Source: Phytopythium helicoides
Taxonomy: Eukaryota > Oomycota > Peronosporomycetes > Pythiales > Pythiaceae
Direction: 5' to 3'
NCBI GenBank assembly: GCA_024867545.1
Contig: JANFNE010000029.1
Coordinates: 310,001-374,000 of the forward strand
Length of the DNA: 64,000 nt
A program made the translations under genes and the position numbers. Shown in pieces: positions 58,910 through 64,000 of this stretch. The notes beneath the pieces were generated by a model. That model searched no databases. It saw nothing but the letters and a program-made list of their open reading frames with translations, and was not told where the DNA came from. Position 1 is the first letter of the stretch; each line of letters starts with the position of its first letter.

Positions 58910-58999
58910 CCCGACAGCCTCAAGCTGGGCCAGATATAGCAGTGCCACGTCGTCCGACTCAAGGTGACCGAGTTATTTTCGCGCTCATAAGACGCGACC
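58910..58999 (+). repeat. Imperfect direct repeat, unit 2
   Basis: Second unit; it carries about 20 extra bases between its GCCACGT block (58944-58950) and its end block (58974-58999). Confidence 0.7.
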
Positions 59000-59122
59000 C
59001 ATGTGTGTTGAAACCTTTGTCTCTGTACTTTACTTGTTGCACAGCTCATTTATATCAATCACCGCTGCTCTGACAATATTCCTGCTCGTCCTGAACCTCA
59101 AGCGACTCCATCCACTTTGACC

Positions 59123-61477
59123 ATGAAGCTGTTCGCGTGGGCGAGGCGAGATCGCCACCAGGTGTACCAGGCTGGCAGCGGAGGTAGCCGCAGAAGGCAG
59201 CGGGACGTTGTCTCTGTTCGTCGTGTGCTCGTGACGCTGGTCAACATCGTCGCGACGTTTCTCACGCTCTTCACGGGTCTGCGTGAGAACCCCGTACTGC
59301 TGTTTGTGACTGGAAAGTATGACTACGCACGCTCAAGGTTCACCAGCGGCGATATCAACTACGACATTGTTCGCGACGACCTGTTGCGTATCGAACACCA
59401 GCTCAACCTTACTCAAGTGGGGAAGGACTACAAGTTCATCGCCGCACCCGTGAGATCTCCCGCGACAGTCGGAGATGACCGCAATGTCTGCATGCGCGTG
59501 AACTCGATCAACGTTTCGGTCATGCGCACTAACTTCGACGACTTCTGGGGAAACGGCACGCGCCGCATCTCCCGATACTTTTACAGCATTTCTGCGCCGC
59601 ACTGTGACGTCATCAACTTCAAGCCGCAGTGGATCACCGACTGTGAGAGTGGTGCGCTGAGTGGTGTGAATGCGTCCGATTGCTTTTCGTACATGCTAGA
59701 CAACTTCGACACGCTTAAAAGCACTCGAAGCGTCCAAATGGGCACGACGGCCGAGTTCGGAGCTCTTGGCGCGCCATATTTGCGTTGTAAAGGCCGGCCA
59801 CAGACAACTTTCGAGTTCATCACGGACTTTATGCTTCACCATTCGTATTGGGCAGGCGGGAGCTTCCATGTAGAGTTGCAGAGCAGCAAATGTCATGCAG
59901 TATCTGTTTCACAGAGCAGCGACTTAGAGTATGGTCTGTTTCAAGTCGAAGCTGCCGACCAAGCCTCATCCATGCTCATCGCCGTGAATAGTGCCGGGTG
60001 GTTTGCATCGATAGTGTCATATCTCTATGGACTGGTATCGCTGGTGCTCATTGCACAAGGCATGGGGGCTGCTGTCATCCATTCCTCGATTGTTACGTAC
60101 ATTCCTCGTAAGCTGCGGTTCTTGAATGATCTCAAGTGGCTGGGGCGCTTCTTCCCCTTTATGCCAGCTGCAACAATGCTTGTTGAAGACGAGAACACTG
60201 TCATTCGATTCAAAGGCACCATATTGATGGCGTCTAACTTGTGGATCAACCACTGGCTGTATATTGTGCTTAGTATTCTTGACTCGCTTGTGAGCATTCG
60301 CACGACGTATGTGATTTTCGGCAAAGGAACATGGTACTTGTCCAAGAAGGCGACGTTTGAAAACTTCATCTTCACATGCAGTGCTTTGTCACGAATCACG
60401 TGGTTTACCTGCCTCGTGCACACCATCATTCGAATTGTACTCAAGATAATTCTTCGTGGCATCAAGACGCTGCGGGTAATGCGAGAACACCTTCGCCAGC
60501 GCATCGATTGGTATGTTGATGCCATGTCGCTATTTCTGAGCTACAAGATCTACAACGTGTTGCTCTTCATTTTGCTATACCTCTTTCTGAAGTCAACAGG
60601 ATCAGTCACGCTCATGGTAAAGGGTAATCCGTACAAAGTTGGAATGTACGGCGGGCAACCGTCATACGCCAGTTTCTGGCAGAGCGAGCTAGTGTGTGAC
60701 TACTTTGTCATTGTGTCGCTGCTCACCGCAGGTGGATGGGCTATCGGCTCCCTCATGCTTTTCACCAAGTACCACTTCGTGGCGAACAATCGCGTGATTC
60801 GGCTTTTGCAAACGCGCTACCTGTTTGTCGGGTGGGATTTGTTCGTTGCACTTGATGCCCTTGGAATCGACCCGTACAACTCCAAGCTTCTCGTCAACGA
60901 TACAGCCGTGGCCGCGTGCTCGCTAGGGTCGCTGCTGCAACAAATGTATCAGTCAGGGCCTAGTGGTCTAGTAGCATTTGCTGGTGATTACATCTTCGAG
61001 GGTGGCGGGTTTTCAAGAGAGCCACCCATCTTGAAATACCCCACCAAGAAAGCAGTCGCTATGGGTTTACTTGAGACGAGGCCCGTTGCGACTGGAAGAT
61101 CCACAGAAATTGCCACCAAGGTGCGGTACGGACCATCCTCATCACCATCTCAACCAAAAGATACGACGTCTGCCATGGTCTCATCTCGAGTGACAGACAG
61201 CGAGATTGTTGCCAATCAAGTCGAGAAAAATGGAACCGCGCAAGAAGAAAATCAATCGGCACCACCAGAATTTAAAAGCCTCTTCGATCGCAAGCTCCGC
61301 ATCTTTTCTGAAGGCACCTACGGAAGAATACTACTCGTTGATGACCACGAAGCCGGTAAGTATGGCCGGAATGAAGCCGGATTCATGGAGTACAGCCTTC
61401 GCGACGCTCTTTCGTACATGGGACTGCACGACATTAAGTTTGTTTTAGGCAAGAAGAAGAAGCTACGGATTTACTAA
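59123..61477 (+). CDS. Large multi-span membrane protein, orphan pair member (TM-2)
   Basis: 784 residues from ATG 59123. Paralogue of TM-1 over its whole length: VTLVNIVATFLTLFTGLREN at span 1, CMRVNSINVSVM, DDFWGNGTRR, SISAPHCDVIN, GAPYLRCKGRP and YWAGGSFHVELQ in the outer region, NHWLYIVLSILDSLVSIRT, FTCSALSRITWF, RYLFVGWDLFVALDALGIDP, SLGSLLQQMYQSGPSGL. The variable Ser/Thr-rich linker of about 60 residues differs from TM-1, but the tail motif YGRILLVDDH..LRDALSYMGLHDIKFVL is conserved, so the tail is under selection. Divergent from PK-2, repeating the TM-1/PK-1 arrangement. Function unknown. Confidence 0.85.
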   Translation: MKLFAWARRDRHQVYQAGSGGSRRRQRDVVSVRRVLVTLVNIVATFLTLFTGLRENPVLLFVTGKYDYARSRFTSGDINYDIVRDDLLRIEHQLNLTQVGKDYKFIAAPVRSPATVGDDRNVCMRVNSINVSVMRTNFDDFWGNGTRRISRYFYSISAPHCDVINFKPQWITDCESGALSGVNASDCFSYMLDNFDTLKSTRSVQMGTTAEFGALGAPYLRCKGRPQTTFEFITDFMLHHSYWAGGSFHVELQSSKCHAVSVSQSSDLEYGLFQVEAADQASSMLIAVNSAGWFASIVSYLYGLVSLVLIAQGMGAAVIHSSIVTYIPRKLRFLNDLKWLGRFFPFMPAATMLVEDENTVIRFKGTILMASNLWINHWLYIVLSILDSLVSIRTTYVIFGKGTWYLSKKATFENFIFTCSALSRITWFTCLVHTIIRIVLKIILRGIKTLRVMREHLRQRIDWYVDAMSLFLSYKIYNVLLFILLYLFLKSTGSVTLMVKGNPYKVGMYGGQPSYASFWQSELVCDYFVIVSLLTAGGWAIGSLMLFTKYHFVANNRVIRLLQTRYLFVGWDLFVALDALGIDPYNSKLLVNDTAVAACSLGSLLQQMYQSGPSGLVAFAGDYIFEGGGFSREPPILKYPTKKAVAMGLLETRPVATGRSTEIATKVRYGPSSSPSQPKDTTSAMVSSRVTDSEIVANQVEKNGTAQEENQSAPPEFKSLFDRKLRIFSEGTYGRILLVDDHEAGKYGRNEAGFMEYSLRDALSYMGLHDIKFVLGKKKKLRIY

Positions 61478-62411
61478 TGTAGAAGAAATGCAACAATCTG
61501 CGCAATGTTTTTTCAACGGGGTAACTTCACATTCGTGCATGCTAACTACGTGGCAATTGCAATTATTTAACCACTACCTTGCTGATGTTGATTTATACCT
61601 GGCACGACCGAGTGGCTCCAGTTTGAGTTATTCACGTATCCGGGGTTTCCAGGACAGAAAGCAACTATCCGCGGCCTCTGGGAGCTGCAAGCTCTTTGAC
61701 GAACTTGTACTCCACATTGGAGCACAATTGAAACACGAAGCCACTACCATAACACATTACGCATTCTCCCACACAAACAACTTGTCCTGCATTTTCTGGT
61801 AGATATTGTAGTTGCCTGATTCACAAGGTACACGTAGTTCGTGGTATATCTTTAACCTCAATCAAAAAAATGCAAAGATCTGAGCCATTGAAAAGGAGCT
61901 TGGATTTACAAACCCGTCAGTGTTTGACTCGCGAGTTGGGGTCCGGATCTTAGCAGAAGTCTACGAGTCTGGTGGCGTCTCAGTAGTGGTATAGTGTTGG
62001 TTGCATAATATCAGGAACTACAGTAGTGACTAGCTTTGGTGTTGAAGATTAAGAGGACTCCCTCCAAATGACATGGTTGCAATTTCTGTTTGTCGGTATA
62101 TTACTCAGCTGCGAAGCAGAGTCACACTGCTTGCTGCCGTGCTCAACTGGCTGCGACGACCAATCAGCTCGATTGGAAGTGATATCGTCCATCATCCTAC
62201 TGTATTCGGTGATGAGGCCATAATCACTCAATCATGAAGAGTAGCGTAGCACTTGAAGCAACGAACATGAAATGAATCAACTTTGGAGAAAATCCTGTAG
62301 TCCTGCAAGCTGAAGTGGCAACATACTCCATCATATCACATCACTAAGCTTTGCATTGTGCTTTCATTATAGGCGCTTTTCCTTCAGCGCTACGACAAAC
62401 AAATGATCAAT
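61478..62411. other. Intergenic, 934 bases
   Basis: Tail-to-tail gap between TM-2 and the transporter gene. A 104-codon open frame at 61488 lacks similarity. Nothing recognised. Confidence 0.5.
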
Positions 62412-63890
62412 CTACTCGCTGCCGTGAACGGCCGTGTAGTTGTAGTACACCTCATTCTCGTACTCCGGAGCGCAGAACGGGAATTTGATGTCCGAGTCGG
62501 ATGGCGCGAAGAGCTCCTCGCCCGACGTGTACGTCACGTAGCAGCCGAGAACAAAGCAGACGACCACGACGATGCATCCCGGGATCTTCTCCCACATGGG
62601 AAGCTTGTTCCAGGTCTTCTGGTAGTAAAAGATGATCGGCAGCAGGATGCAGTTAACAGTAATGCACGAAGCGCCGACAAAGTCCGTGAGTGCCGAGAAA
62701 TCGTCCTTGAACACGACCGAAAGCACAACGAGCACAACAATAGTGGCGATGCGGAGAGCAAGGTACTTGGGGATGTTGGCACCAGTGTACTCGGTCAGAG
62801 TGAGGTCGTGGAAGTCATTGTAGCCGTCAGCGTTCGTAGCGACCGAGACAACCGACATCTTGGACGAGCGACGGCCCTTCTCAACGCCACCAACAGCCGA
62901 CTCGCGCTCAGGAGTGGAAGCCTCAACGTAGTTGACGTCGTCGAGCACCATGTCCTGCGTCTTGTGCATGCCAAGAGCCATACGCTCAGCCAGGAAGAAA
63001 GCAGGGTTGATGATCACAGCGAACGCAATCGTGATGTGAAGCTGCATAAAGAGGTAGGCAAGCACGACCGCACCCCAGCTCGGCGCAAACCCGAGGCTCG
63101 TCAATCCAGTCTCGGCGTCAGGGTAGATCGTGAACAGCAGGTTGCCCGAGATCTGGCATCCGACAGCCGAGTAACCAGTCGACGCGAGCGTGAGGAAGAG
63201 GAACGAGATGAACGTGACGGTAACACCAGCAACCATCGGCATGCGCTTGGGCTCGCTGTGCTCACGCTGAACATCAAGCATGACGATACCGGCTCCGTAG
63301 GCGAGCGAGAGGTTGCCGAAAGCACCAGCAACCTGCTTGAACGAGAGGTCCGGGAACGGGAGCTCCGGGTGACCACGCATGCCGTGCATGACAACACCGA
63401 CACCAATAGCATCGGCGAGGATCGTTCCCATGCAGCCAGCAAATGCAGCAGCAGCACCCTCCTTGAGCGTCGGGACAAGGCACATCGGCGTCACCGTGAT
63501 GGCCATGAAGATGATCCACGTCGTCTGGCTGAAAGCACCAGGGAAGAGACCATCGAGGATCGAGCCACCGAGCACCAGGAACACGCACGGGATGAGAAGG
63601 CAGGAGCCCATCTGCGAGATGGCAGCAATGTAGCGTCCAGTCTTGCCCATGCACCACTCGCCGAGGTCACCGAAGGTCTTGGCCGACTTGGGGGCCAGGA
63701 GCATGACCTTGGACATGCACACCGACGAGTAGATGTTGGCGAACGCCATGAAGATCATGGCCACGACGGCGATAGCGGGTCCAGCGCGAGAGAAGTTGCC
63801 GGGCATACCAAGTGTACCAACGCCGTAGATGCAGCAGAAGAGGTTGAACGCCGCCTTGGCATCTTCCTTGGTGAACCACCGGCGGCCCAT
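62412..63890 (-). CDS. AAAP-family amino acid permease
   Basis: 492 residues from ATG 63890. Proton- or sodium-coupled amino acid transporter of the amino acid/auxin permease superfamily, about eleven spans. The N-terminal signature is AAFNLFCCIYGVGTLGMPG (the first, unwound span of the fold), followed by SRAGPAIAVVAMIFMAFANIY, GSCLLIPCVFLVLGGSIL, FGNLSLAYGAGIVMLDVQRE (span 6 region with the family Gly-Ala pair) and FMQLHITIAFAVIINPAFF. A cytosolic loop of about 80 residues between spans 8 and 9 is Ser-rich. The C-terminus is short with NYTA. An Inr/FPR promoter 50-68 bases upstream supports this start. Likely plasma or vacuolar membrane; substrate not predictable. Confidence 0.92.
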   Translation of the reverse strand: MGRRWFTKEDAKAAFNLFCCIYGVGTLGMPGNFSRAGPAIAVVAMIFMAFANIYSSVCMSKVMLLAPKSAKTFGDLGEWCMGKTGRYIAAISQMGSCLLIPCVFLVLGGSILDGLFPGAFSQTTWIIFMAITVTPMCLVPTLKEGAAAAFAGCMGTILADAIGVGVVMHGMRGHPELPFPDLSFKQVAGAFGNLSLAYGAGIVMLDVQREHSEPKRMPMVAGVTVTFISFLFLTLASTGYSAVGCQISGNLLFTIYPDAETGLTSLGFAPSWGAVVLAYLFMQLHITIAFAVIINPAFFLAERMALGMHKTQDMVLDDVNYVEASTPERESAVGGVEKGRRSSKMSVVSVATNADGYNDFHDLTLTEYTGANIPKYLALRIATIVVLVVLSVVFKDDFSALTDFVGASCITVNCILLPIIFYYQKTWNKLPMWEKIPGCIVVVVCFVLGCYVTYTSGEELFAPSDSDIKFPFCAPEYENEVYYNYTAVHGSE

Positions 63891-63939
63891 GATGAAGTCG
63901 AAGGGGTTGAGTCTTGGGTGGAGCTTTTGAGGTGGGCGA

Positions 63940-63958
63940 GGCAAATTCAAAAGTGAGC
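63940..63958 (-). promoter_or_regulatory. Oomycete Inr+FPR core promoter of the AAAP permease
   Basis: Read on the minus strand the sequence is GCTCACTTTTGAATTTGCC: an initiator (CTCACTTT) joined to an FPR-like GAATTTGCC. It sits 50-68 bases before the chosen ATG. Confidence 0.65.
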
Positions 63959-64000
63959 TTCAGAGGTCGGAGCTCGGACCGAGCCGCTACGGGCGCCCTC

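Larger units (their letters stand above)
58178..59122. promoter_or_regulatory. Bidirectional promoter region of PK-2 and TM-2, with direct repeats
   Basis: 945 bases between divergent start codons. Contains two imperfect direct repeats (below). A GCTCATTTATATCAATCACC string at 59044-59063 resembles an oomycete initiator, 60-79 bases before the TM-2 ATG. No gene. Confidence 0.55.

Noticed and set aside
62403..63956. 517-codon open frame antisense to the AAAP permease
   Set aside because: Hydrophilic shadow of a strongly conserved transporter.
1..64000. tRNA, rRNA, CRISPR, insertion sequences
   Set aside because: No convincing tRNA B-box with cloverleaf context, no rRNA-like tract, no spaced identical repeats, and no transposase or reverse transcriptase motifs were seen by eye; a covariance-model search would be decisive.

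Overview
The window is nuclear DNA of an oomycete (a stramenopile water mould, probably Phytophthora- or Pythium-like). Evidence: compact GC-rich genes with short introns (56-165 bases), oomycete-type bZIP-like regulators, lineage-specific multi-span membrane families, and core promoters of the oomycete Inr+FPR type (for example 48799-48817). A radial-spoke gene implies flagellate zoospores. I recognised no transposon, CRISPR array, tRNA or rRNA gene.

Layout. 1-17.6 kb: the CCT2 chaperonin gene (5' end outside the window), then seven members of an uncharacterised seven-span membrane family in three groups (1952-5525, 10878-13984, 16641-17624). Between them lie a radial spoke protein 3 gene, a bHLH-PAS regulator, an 86-residue DMAC1-like membrane protein rebuilt from three exons, and a mitochondrial PPR-like protein. 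18.4-21.8 kb: a GPI-type surface protein, a small secreted protein and a second PPR-like protein. 21.9-31.3 kb: three LURP-one/tubby-like fold genes and four bZIP-like genes, with a LURP/bZIP divergent pair occurring twice. 31.9-32.8 kb: a protein kinase, followed by 3.2 kb with no recognisable gene. 36.0-39.8 kb: head-to-head OGFOD1/Tpa1-type prolyl hydroxylases whose 3' 860 bases are almost identical while their 5' halves differ, the mark of gene conversion.

39.9-61.5 kb holds the most interesting object. A large multi-span membrane protein gene and a lipid-anchored double-pseudokinase gene (N-terminus MGCA) stand as a divergent pair, and the same pair recurs in opposite orientation 10-20 kb away (39866-45468 and 54914-61477). 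Between the two pairs are a PX-domain protein, a four-exon thioredoxin, an unassigned multi-exon gene and a third PPR-like protein, plus a 3.4 kb gene-poor stretch. The window ends with an AAAP-type amino acid transporter.

How the genes may work together (inference): the membrane protein plus pseudokinase pairs, the seven-span family, the acylated LURP protein and the bZIP array look like lineage-specific, duplicating signalling and regulatory genes set among conserved housekeeping genes. All exon joins were made by eye from GT..AG sites, reading frame and family similarity.
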